Assembly (NCBI GenBank): GCA_963576735.1
Contig: OY755198.1
Coordinates: 7,006,001-7,070,000 of the forward strand
Length of the DNA: 64,000 nt
Direction of reading: 5' to 3'
From: Bedellia somnulentella
Lineage: Eukaryota > Arthropoda > Insecta > Lepidoptera > Bedelliidae
Positions within the stretch are counted from its first letter, which is position 1. Each line of letters begins with the position of its first letter. The translations under genes and the position numbers were made by a program. Shown piece after piece: positions 47,901 to 52,411 of this stretch. The notes below the pieces were generated by a model. The model worked only from the letters and a program-made list of their open reading frames with translations. It did no database searches and was not told the origin of the DNA.

Positions 47901-50305
47901 CATTATTTTTAAAGATGATTATTGAAGATGATTATTTTTAGTTTTTTTTACTTTGATAAATAAGGATTGATTTTAACTGCAACTGCAATTGTTACCAAAA
48001 GAAGATTGTTTTTAGTTCGTTTTACTTTTATAAATAAGTATTGATTTTAACTGCAATTGTTACCAAAAGAAGATTATTTTAAGTTTGTTTTATCACTAGA
48101 TTTGCTAAATCCCGCCGGAATCCTGAGAATGCACCCCAGCACTAGTTAGATCCGCTGACTGCAGCTACGCGTACCATCCGTTAAGGTACGGAGGCGGTAC
48201 CTTGTTACCCAGTTTCCTGGTTTGCTTTGCTAAAGTAAAAATCACAAGGATTTCCTAAAATGTACCTATACCTTTTACATTACAAAGATTGTCTGGAAGA
48301 CATCGCTTTTAGTTATAAGAACGCTAATCGTACCTTTTACTTCGTAAACATTTATTTTTTGGTAACATTTTGTGTTGTCTGCATACACATATTTTTTATT
48401 ATAAAGCTGTCTGTAAAGTCCTTGTGCGGGCGTAAATTTTACGTGATAACATAATAAGAGAAAGATATATGCCCGATTTCTGAATTGAGTATTCCAGCTG
48501 AGAACAACTTAAGTATCTTCTGTCACATTGAAATATTAATAACTGAATGAGACAAAACGATACTTAAGTCGTTCTCAGCTTGAATACTCAATTCAGAAAT
48601 CGGACAATAGTATGTTGCAAAAGGTAAAAAAAAAACATGTTTCTTTCGCTTTTGACGTGTAGTGTCGGCTTAGAATGTCGCTACCCCTTTCTACCCACGG
48701 GTGTCGTAAGAGGCGACTAAGGGTATTGGGGCTTTTTATTGGATTTTTGGGCGATGCGGTTGGAGACCCATCACCAAAAACCTTTATTTTACCGCCTTTT
48801 CCCCACTCAACTTCCAAAAGTAGTTGAGGAATTTATAATTCCTTGGCTCTGGCTACCCCTTCTAGGGAATTATAGCCGTGAGTATATGTATGTATGTATG
48901 TTCTTTCGCTTATCTCGTGACGTATTCCTGCCAAAAAAAACATGCGAAAACCCTTACCTAACACATTAGCCGAATGTACCCCAGCACTGGTAAGATCCGC
49001 TGATTGCAACAACGCGTACCAACCGTTAGGGTACGGAGGCGGTACCTTGTTGCCCAGTTTCCTGGTTTGCTTGGCATGACGGATCTCGAAGGCCCGGAGA
49101 GGACCTTTGCGGATGTGATCAAAACCTATGGCATCCTGAAAAGATATGTTGAATAATATCAAATTGTAGAAGCTGTGTAGTGCCGGCTTGCTGAGTAGTG
49201 CCGGCTTAGAATAGCGCTACCCCATTTCTTCCGGTGGGTGTACGTAAAGGCGACTAACGGTATTGGGGCTTTTAAGGGAACATTGGGCGATGTGGTTGGA
49301 GACCCATCACCAACATCCTTTATTTTGCCATCTTTTCCCCACTCAACTTTCCAAAAGTGGCTGAGGAATTTCTTGTTCCTTAGCTCTGGCCACCCCTTCT
49401 AGGGATTTATAGCCGTGAGTATATGTATGTATGAGGCGACTAAGAGTTGGGCTGTTTGAGTGGGTTTAGAAATGTGCCTGGAGTGGAAACCTATCATCAA
49501 CGACAATTATTACTCTATCCTCCCCAGTTTGCCGTGTAGTGTCGGCTTAGAATAACACTACCCCATTTCTACCCGTGGGTGATCGTAAGAGGCGACTAAG
49601 GGTATAGGGGCTTTTTAAGTGACTTTTGGGCGATGTGGTTGGAGACCCGTCACCAAAAACAATTATTATTACCATCTTTCCCCCCAATCAACTTCCAAAA
49701 GTGGCTGAGGAATTCTTCATTCCAAAGCTCTGGCTACCCCGTTAAGGGATTTATAGCCGTGAGTGTATGTATGTATGTCTCCCCAAGTAATTTCCAAAAA
49801 GTGTGAGCTGTGTAGTGTCAGCTTAGAATAGAACTACCCCATTTTTTCCGGTGGGTGTTCGTAAGGTGCGGCTAAGGATATTTGGACGTTTTAAGTGATT
49901 TTTGGGTGATGTGGTTGGAGACCCGACAGCAAAAACCTTTTATTTTACTATCTTTTCCTCGCTCAATTACCAAAAGTAGCTTAAAAAATTATCTCTGAAG
50001 AATTCCAACCAGTAACCATCCAGCCACTATCCGACACCTTATTTACGTCAACGGTTCATCTGGCCGAATTACACGTTACCATACACCCAACATAAAACAT
50101 GGTATAGTTGTGAAAATGCGCAGGTAGGTTGCGCTAAAAATATCTAAATTTAAATACTTCTTCTACTCACCCTTTGATATAAAATATGGTTGAAGAAAGA
50201 TTTGTACACAGCAAACAGTACAAATAAAATAAAACTAAATCCCGCGATCAGCTGAAGGTATAAGTAGACTTGATTAATGTTTAAAAAAAAATCTTGTGAT
50301 GCCAT
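34705..50305 (-). CDS. nvd: Neverland-like cholesterol 7-desaturase (Rieske oxygenase), complete, 8 coding exons
   Basis: Exons 50171-50305, 48958-49135, 46541-46726, 43314-43486, 41429-41510, 39103-39224, 36769-36939 and 34705-34878 join in phase to 1221 bp (406 residues plus stop). Residues about 17-36 form a membrane segment, as in Neverland/DAF-36. Exon 3 holds the Rieske cluster CPHLG...CPFHKW (C-x-H then C-x2-H). Exon 5 holds ENGADVAHLNAVH, the E-x3-D-x2-H-x4-H ligand set for mononuclear iron. Family knowledge: this enzyme converts cholesterol to 7-dehydrocholesterol in the ER of ecdysteroid-making cells, the first step of moulting-hormone synthesis. All key ligands are present, so the gene looks functional. 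It could be one of several nvd paralogues. Confidence 0.93.
35045..35165 (+). mobile_element. LINE-A 3' end with (TAAG)n tail
   Basis: GTTTGCCAGGATCGTACGAA, ACCCCAATGGGAATTAACGG, GTGAGTATAAG; the tail unit is TAAG rather than TATG. Confidence 0.75.
35461..35600. mobile_element. Hairpin MITE, 140 bp
   Basis: GTTATTACATTGTTTTTAAG and the next ~30 bases return inverted at the right end. A SINE-A tail begins at the next base. Confidence 0.75.
35601..35850 (-). mobile_element. SINE-A, full length
   Basis: Tail directly abuts a hairpin MITE. Confidence 0.85.
35880..36025 (-). mobile_element. LINE-A, old 3' region
   Basis: TTCATACTTCGGACGCC and ATGTTGGCTCTATAA survive. Confidence 0.5.
36076..36215 (+). 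mobile_element. SINE-C, near-palindromic short copy (140 bp)
   Basis: Duplication AATAACTTTTAAT at 36063-36075 and 36216-36228. Only the two inverted arms and the 3' tail remain; the tRNA-like head is nearly gone. Confidence 0.82.
36483..36724 (+). mobile_element. SINE-A, subfamily with GTCGCTACCCCTTTCTACC
   Basis: Begins GCCGTGTAGTGCCGGC; 45 bp from nvd exon 7 donor. Confidence 0.85.
36769..36939 (-). CDS. nvd: nvd exon 7
   Basis: 57 codons, phase 0 both ends. The reading begins IGPGHVRLLI after acceptor GCCCACAG and contains HRFFSPAYNAPLAAAFVYGE, typical of the Neverland catalytic domain. Donor is GTAATT. A second AG 20 bases upstream would break the frame, so it was not used. Confidence 0.88.
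37057..37290 (-). mobile_element. SINE-A, same subfamily, 5'-truncated
   Basis: Flanked by AATGCAAGATA / AATGTAAGATA. About 85% identical to 36483 in inverse orientation; exon 7 lies between the two. Confidence 0.82.
37503..37567 (+). mobile_element. SINE-A, middle piece, split by a second SINE-A
   Basis: GCGATGCGGTTGGAGCCCCA onward, interrupted at 37568 and resumed at 37821. Confidence 0.7.
37568..37820 (+). mobile_element. SINE-A inserted in SINE-A
   Basis: Full length, with TTATTTTT on both sides. Confidence 0.85.
37821..37943 (+). mobile_element. SINE-A, 3' part of the split outer copy
   Basis: CAACTTCCAAATGTCACTG to CCGTCAGTATATGTATG. Confidence 0.7.
37944..38217. other. nvd intron 6, unassigned
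   Basis: No repeat recognised. Confidence 0.4.
38233..38541 (+). mobile_element. SINE-C, long copy (~309 bp)
   Basis: Duplication AAATTTACTGCGTGG / AAATTACTGCGTGG flanks it. The antisense tRNA-like head is followed by TTACACGTTTAAGTAGTG and a unique ~130-bp body, then the ATGAACAAAAAG end. Confidence 0.82.
38810..39090 (-). mobile_element. SINE-C abutting the nvd exon 6 donor
   Basis: Duplication ACACTAACATA at 38799-38809 and 39091-39101. The right copy overlaps the GTATGT donor of exon 6 (39097-39102). Confidence 0.85.
39103..39224 (-). CDS. nvd: nvd exon 6
   Basis: Acceptor CATCTCCTCAG, donor GTATGT. Encodes SHNWSASWQRNDDHTATML and on to VVATQ. The donor lies inside the target-site duplication of a SINE-C insertion, and a SINE-A tail begins 25 bp upstream of the acceptor. 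Confidence 0.86.
39250..39486 (-). mobile_element. SINE-A beside nvd exon 6 acceptor
   Basis: Tail starts 25 bp upstream (transcript sense) of the exon 6 acceptor. Confidence 0.85.
39487..39560. repeat. Degenerate (GAT)n repeat
   Basis: TGATGATGATGATGACAATG and similar. Confidence 0.7.
39636..39882 (-). mobile_element. SINE-A, diverged
   Basis: Carries the CACCCGGGGGTAGAAAGGGG subfamily block. Confidence 0.75.
39883..40167. other. nvd intron 5, unassigned
   Basis: GT-rich patch near 39960-40000; no frame. Confidence 0.4.
40168..40427 (+). mobile_element. SINE-A, GTCGCTACCCC subfamily
   Basis: Six TATG units in the tail. Confidence 0.85.
40625..40855 (+). mobile_element. LINE 3' UTR with branched stem-loop
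   Basis: GGTGCTG...CAGCACC encloses CTGACTGAAAATCAG and GTTGTGAGCTTCCAAAGCTC; AATAAATG near the end, followed by a (CT)n run. Confidence 0.55.
40851..40876. repeat. (CT)n microsatellite
   Basis: Twelve CT units after AATAAATGT. Confidence 0.9.
40983..41142 (-). mobile_element. LINE-A 3' end
   Basis: CCTATTGGGGTAGGCAGAGA through CATACAAGCTCTTTCATTC. Confidence 0.65.
41146..41398 (-). mobile_element. SINE-A, GATCACCCACGG subfamily
   Basis: Its 5' end is about 25 bp from nvd exon 5 donor. Confidence 0.82.
41429..41510 (-). CDS. nvd: nvd exon 5 (mononuclear iron site)
   Basis: Acceptor TTGTTTGCAG, weaker donor GTTAGT. Encodes DIPENGADVAHLNAVHSPTL. The Glu/Asp/His/His spacing matches the Rieske oxygenase iron site. 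SINE-A copies flank it on both sides within 45 bp. Confidence 0.9.
41551..41797 (-). mobile_element. SINE-A, full length
   Basis: ATAATTGCAA / TTAATTGCAA flank it; 40 bp upstream of nvd exon 5. Confidence 0.82.
41906..41955. repeat. (TG)n microsatellite
   Basis: Interrupted TG/GT run. Confidence 0.9.
41950..42135 (-). mobile_element. tRNA-derived SINE (SINE-B-like)
   Basis: Minus strand: A box GGTAGCTCAGTGG, B box GGCTCAAATCC, then GATAAAC-type body and GAGGAAACCGGGAC. Preceded by a (TG)n run at 41906-41950. Confidence 0.65.
42341..42576 (-). mobile_element. SINE-A with 11-bp duplication
   Basis: AATTATACATA at 42330-42340 and 42577-42587. Confidence 0.87.
42604..42640 (-). pseudogene. Short remnant copy of nvd exon 4
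   Basis: About 33 bases match the middle of exon 4 (TCGACGTCATACCAGAAC on the plus strand) with a few changes, in the intron between exons 4 and 5. Too short to be sure on its own, but it follows the same exon-then-copy order as exons 2 and 3. Confidence 0.5.
42640..42812 (-). mobile_element. tRNA-derived SINE, old
   Basis: Minus strand: GGGTAGAGCAGCGGG and GGTTCAAAGTC boxes, then AATCATCGTGAGGAAACCCA. Related to SINE-B. Confidence 0.55.
42994..43028. repeat. Palindrome with CATATGCGTGTAATA arms
   Basis: 15-bp perfect arms around a 5-base loop, after a short (GTAT)n run. Confidence 0.6.
43134..43183. repeat. Perfect palindrome, 23-bp arms
   Basis: GGAAGGTGAGATCGGTAAAC and its exact complement around a TTAT loop. 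It is part of a longer LINE-like 3' end (43085-43290) ending in a TATTC repeat just outside nvd exon 4. Confidence 0.8.
43184..43295 (+). repeat. LINE-type 3' UTR fragment
   Basis: Contains TTGTCTGGAAGAGATCGCTT and AATAAAGAGTTATTC, a common lepidopteran non-LTR 3' end. A short relative is at 48288. Confidence 0.5.
43314..43486 (-). CDS. nvd: nvd exon 4
   Basis: Acceptor CATCTTACAG, donor GTAAGT. Enters in phase 1 and leaves in phase 0. Contains GAVWFWYDVDGVPPRWEI, matching the aromatic strand that links the Rieske and catalytic domains in the family. Confidence 0.88.
43548..43715 (+). mobile_element. SINE-A, old
   Basis: TGTCGGCTTAGAATAGCACC then strongly diverged; AAACCCATCACCAATTATCC near the end. 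Confidence 0.55.
43728..43972 (-). mobile_element. SINE-A, full length
   Basis: Directly follows the older plus-strand copy. Confidence 0.85.
44099..44205 (-). pseudogene. Duplicate of the intron segment that follows nvd exon 3
   Basis: About 100 bases (tttaacaatatataat..., then the CATTCCTTTCTT block) match 46409-46525, the intron sequence beside exon 3. This shows that the exon-3 duplications included flanking intron, not just coding sequence. Confidence 0.6.
44460..44720 (-). mobile_element. SINE-C copy in the nvd intron
   Basis: Complete tail, tRNA-like head and CCTCCGAATTTTTCAC end. Confidence 0.78.
44795..44955 (+). mobile_element. LINE 3' UTR with branched stem-loop, second copy
   Basis: Same fold as at 40625 with a changed hairpin (TTCTGTGAG / CTCATAGAA). 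Continues after a SINE-A to about 45310. Confidence 0.55.
44956..45195 (+). mobile_element. SINE-A inside a LINE 3' end
   Basis: Splits the stem-loop LINE 3' UTR that resumes at about 45200 and ends CAACAGCGAATAAACG. Confidence 0.82.
45350..45430 (-). pseudogene. Decayed copy of nvd exon 3 (second)
   Basis: Reads IGVGGTVAGSIECLFHGCRF with donor GTAAGT kept. The Pro and Trp of the CPFHKW motif are changed to Leu and Cys, and the first half of the exon with CPHLG is missing. The frame is open but no acceptor is seen. Confidence 0.8.
45440..45739 (-). mobile_element. LINE-A 3' region
   Basis: From TTACATCCATCAATCTTTTC to ACGCACCTTTTACTAATCAC; cut by SINE-A at 45740. Partly open minus frame with RDVGQVHTQWRS. 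Confidence 0.72.
45740..45981 (+). mobile_element. SINE-A inserted in LINE-A
   Basis: ATTTCTCATT / ATTTCTCACT on the two sides. Confidence 0.85.
46038..46134 (-). pseudogene. Decayed copy of nvd exon 3 (first)
   Basis: The 3' part of exon 3 with its donor GTAAGT retained. The Rieske segment reads CIECPFYK then a TGA stop, so a His ligand and Trp are lost. No acceptor is present. Lies about 400 bp downstream of exon 3. Confidence 0.85.
46153..46210. repeat. Two adjacent perfect palindromes
   Basis: TTTTAGGCTAAACATA with its complement, then CCATGAGTATATTATACTCA-type palindrome immediately after. The second is the end of a minus-strand SINE-A. Confidence 0.7.
46187..46411 (-). mobile_element. 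SINE-A, old
   Basis: Lies between nvd exon 3 and its first decayed copy. Confidence 0.65.
46541..46726 (-). CDS. nvd: nvd exon 3 (Rieske [2Fe-2S] domain)
   Basis: Acceptor TTCTTACAG, donor GTAAGT. It encodes DAYCPHLGANLGVGG and DCIECPFHKWRFDGSG, supplying both Cys and both His ligands of the cluster. Two decayed copies follow at 46038-46134 and 45350-45430. Confidence 0.92.
46871..46898 (+). mobile_element. SINE-A piece left of the RLE-LINE fragment
   Basis: TTCCCACTTAACTTCCAAAAG; continues at 47074. Confidence 0.65.
46899..47073 (+). mobile_element. RLE-LINE 3' fragment inserted in SINE-A
   Basis: Last ~85 coding bases and 3' UTR of the same LINE as at 22.85 kb, flanked by AACTTCCAAAAGT at 46886-46898 and 47074-47086. 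5'-truncated with a target duplication, so inserted by target-primed reverse transcription into the middle of a SINE-A. Confidence 0.88.
47074..47158 (+). mobile_element. SINE-A piece right of the RLE-LINE fragment
   Basis: AACTTCCAAAAGTGGCTGAC to GCCGTGAGTATATG. Confidence 0.8.
47289..47548 (+). mobile_element. SINE-A, GATCATAAGAGG subfamily
   Basis: Begins GCCGTGTAGTGTCGGTTTAG. Confidence 0.85.
47549..48125. other. nvd intron 2, mostly unassigned
   Basis: Contains two ~65-bp imperfect direct repeats (GATAAATAAGTATTGATTTT..GAAGATTATTTT) at about 47866-48075. Confidence 0.45.
48126..48232 (-). pseudogene. Decayed copy of nvd exon 2
   Basis: Matches the second half of exon 2 (KQTRKLGNKVPPPY, then SADLTSAGVHS) but has Pro to Leu and a TAG stop in place of the Leu codon after GWYA. 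It has no usable donor and lies in the intron between exons 2 and 3. Confidence 0.85.
48471..48604. mobile_element. Hairpin MITE, 134 bp, ~45-bp arms
   Basis: CCGATTTCTGAATTGAGTAT pairs with the inverted right end; AACTTAAGTATC pairs further in. Lies in the nvd intron between exons 2 and 3. Confidence 0.75.
48652..48900 (+). mobile_element. SINE-A near nvd exon 2 donor
   Basis: TTCTTTCGCTT precedes it and recurs at 48901-48911. Confidence 0.87.
48958..49135 (-). CDS. nvd: nvd exon 2
   Basis: Acceptor ATCTTTTCAG, donor GTAAGG, 59 codons plus one base. It contains KVPPPYPNGWYALLQSADL, the proline-rich motif just before the Rieske domain in this family. A SINE-A copy sits within 60 bp of the donor. 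Confidence 0.88.
49172..49434 (+). mobile_element. SINE-A with duplicated 5' end
   Basis: The first 18 bases (GCTGTGTAGTGCCGGCTT) occur twice in tandem before a normal body. Confidence 0.82.
49435..49530 (+). mobile_element. SINE-A, old piece split by the next copy
   Basis: GAGGCGACTAAGAG, GGAAACCTATCATCAACGAC; resumes at 49779. Confidence 0.55.
49531..49778 (+). mobile_element. SINE-A, GATCGTAAGAGG subfamily
   Basis: Inserted into an older SINE-A at CTCCCCA. Confidence 0.85.
49806..49995 (+). mobile_element. SINE-A without 3' end
   Basis: Good 5' end; stops after CAATTACCAAAAGTAGC. Confidence 0.75.
50171..50305 (-). CDS. nvd: nvd exon 1 (membrane anchor)
   Basis: 45 codons from MASQDFFLNI to NHILYQR, donor GTGAGT, phase 0. 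A hydrophobic run (LYLQLIAGFSFILFVLFAVY) is a probable signal anchor. An acceptor (TTTTGTTCCAG) ends at 50333, 27 bases upstream of the ATG, so a non-coding first exon should exist further right. I could not locate it. Confidence 0.85.
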
Positions 50306-50389
50306 TTTAACTTGTGATTGTGATTGACATATCTGGAACAAAAAATATTAAGTTAGAATTTCAAACTTAAAAGTTCATGCCACAAGAGA

Positions 50390-50572
50390 TTGGCAGATGT
50401 GCCAATACTTCTGAACATCACGAGACATTGTCACCTGGTGTTCAGAGTACCCACGTTTTGCATGGACAGCTGTCTACTTGTACTCACGTAATAGGGGGCA
50501 GGCCTATCGCCGTTTTGTACGAATACAGTGTAACATGACTAAGTACTACTTATCCATGTAGCTGCCCCAGAA
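50390..50572 (-). mobile_element. SINE-B fragment ending at MITE-G
   Basis: Minus-strand body, tail lost. A MITE-G lies at its 5' side. Confidence 0.75.
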
Positions 50573-50708
50573 GGGCAAGCACGAGCCGTGTTTAAACTAG
50601 TTATCGCGTGGAATAAAGCAGCCATCTCTTACGCACTTACTTAGTATCGTATACTGCCATCTCATTCTAACCGTTATCGTGTCGATAAATTAGCGCTCGT
50701 GCTTGCCC
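50573..50708 (-). mobile_element. MITE-G copy, reverse orientation
   Basis: Flanked by AGAA and TTCT so the inverted repeat extends to AGAAGGGCAAGCACGAG. It abuts a minus-strand SINE-B fragment. Confidence 0.85.
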
Positions 50709-50778
50709 TTCTGATAATGCTAAATAAACCCTGAGATACAGCCCCGTAACCTAATTACCCTCAGTTGACTTTTTTTTT

Positions 50779-51029
50779 GCCGTGTAGTGTCGGTTTAGAA
50801 TAGCACTATCCCATTTCTTCCGGTGGGTGTACGTAAGAGGCAACTAACGGTATGGGGCTATTAAGGGATTTTAGGGAGATGCGGTTGGTGACCCATCACC
50901 AACAACCTTTATTTATACTATCTTTTCCCCACTCAAATTTCCAAAAGTGGCTGAGGAATTTCTAACTCCTTAGCTCTGGCTACCCCTTCCTGGGATTTAC
51001 AGCCGTGAGTATATGTATGTATGTATGTT
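50779..51029 (+). mobile_element. SINE-A, full length
   Basis: Subtle change AGGGAGATGCGG in the core. Confidence 0.85.
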
Positions 51030-51040
51030 GCCTTTTTTAT

Positions 51041-51192
51041 TTGGGTAGTGTTGGCTTAGAAATGTACTACCCCATTACTGCCCATGGGTACTCGTAAGTG
51101 GCGACTAGGGTGTTGAGGCTTTTTAAGTAATTTGTTAAGCGATGCGGTTGGAGACCCATTGTCAATAACCTTTATTTTATAATCTTTTCCCT
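51041..51192 (+). mobile_element. SINE-A, left part, split by LINE-A
   Basis: Begins GTAGTGTTGGCTTAGAAATG; resumes at 51469. Confidence 0.75.
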
Positions 51193-51193
51193 A

Positions 51194-51468
51194 CTTACTT
51201 ACTTATACTCACGCCCATTATTCCCACTGGGGTAGGCAGAGACTATCGATCGCCACTTAGTACGATCTTGACAAACCTCTCTTGCTTCCCTTACATTCAT
51301 TATTCTTCTCATACATGCTCTTTTATTCTTCTCACTTCGGACCCCCGCCTTTATAAGAACGTTTTCTATCTGGTCAAGAAACGTTTTACGAGGCCGTCCT
51401 CTACTAACAATTCCATCCACATTGGCTCTATATATCTCTTTCGCTACTTTATTTTCATCCATCTTCCC
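51194..51468 (-). mobile_element. LINE-A 3' end with open frame
   Basis: Minus frame 51199-51462 reads VAKEIYRANVDGIVSRGRPR, TFLDQIENVLIKAGV, REVCQDRTKWRSIVSAYP and stops at the shared 3' end. It gives the C-terminus of the LINE-A polyprotein. Inserted in a SINE-A. Confidence 0.82.
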
Positions 51469-51565
51469 TAGTTAAATTCCAAAAGCGGCTGAGGAATTTC
51501 TGATGCAGCTCTCATGACCTCTTTAGGAATTAACGGCGTCAGTATACATACATATATATGTATGT
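51469..51565 (+). mobile_element. SINE-A, right part after LINE-A
   Basis: CCTAGTTAAATTCCAAAAGC to a TATG tail; its last 20 bases (GAATTAACGGCGTCAG) resemble LINE-A more than SINE-A. Confidence 0.65.
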
Positions 51566-52316
51566 AAATATACAAGACACAAATACTCGTGGCAGATGGT
51601 GCAATAAAACGTGCAAAAGAGACAGTGCGCGTATTGACGTCACCGTTAGATAGTTATTAGTTAGATATCAGCAAAATACATTTTTTGACCCGTGGTTAGA
51701 GTAACTAATGGTCAAATATCGAACCAAAATGGATTTACGATTTGACTACTTGTTAGTCATTTAACTATAGTCAATGTAACAAATGGTTATATTTTTAACT
51801 CCGGATCAAAAAACTGGCCCTAACCAGTAGTTAAATCGTAAAGCCATTTTTGATATCTTTTTTAACTATAGTCAAACTTAACAATTGGTCAATTTGTTGC
51901 TAGTGCAATGAACAATGACCAGTGATGTATAAGATATCCTATACAAAGTATCTGAAATGCAAGAATTACAGAAGAGTATTACAGATGCAGATAAAAGTAG
52001 TTTTCTAAAAAGGTTTTTGGAATACAAGATACAAAATACCTATCTTTCAAATACTTTTTAAAATTAAATAATTTTGTAAGGAAACTACATTTGATTAAAC
52101 TTAACTTTATTTATTCGAGATTACCTGATGGTGGGCGTTTTAGAATCATTCCCGATTTCAGTAACAATCCATAGTACTGTTTCCTTCGATAGCCGGTAAC
52201 GATGACAAATATCTACATCATCCCAGGTTTCTAACGGCGGATGGCGTGGCCTAAATATTTTTTTTTTTACCTTCTCATCAACACACATTCTAATATAACA
52301 TCATCGTCTTTTTCTT

Positions 52317-52338
52317 GCGGCGATAGGCCTGCCCCCTA
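52317..52338 (+). mobile_element. SINE-B, left piece of the copy hit by the I element
   Basis: 5'-truncated SINE-B starting GCGGCGATAGGCC. Its own duplication GTCTTTTTCTT is at 52306-52316 and 56279-56289. Confidence 0.85.
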
Positions 52339-52339
52339 C

Positions 52340-52411
52340 CCGGGGCTCTATCCGAACTAGACCTGGAGGAGGAACTAGAGGGGGAGGTTCTTAGTGATGC
52401 TCCCCCCTCCT
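52340..52411 (+). pseudogene. I-clade LINE ORF1, C-terminal stub
   Basis: An open frame reading ALSELDLEEELEGEVLSDAP and stopping just inside ORF2. Acidic tail of ORF1 left after 5' truncation. Confidence 0.5.

Noticed and set aside
47866..48075. Tandem repeat in nvd intron 2 as a regulatory array
   Set aside because: Only two imperfect units of AT-rich sequence; nothing points to function.
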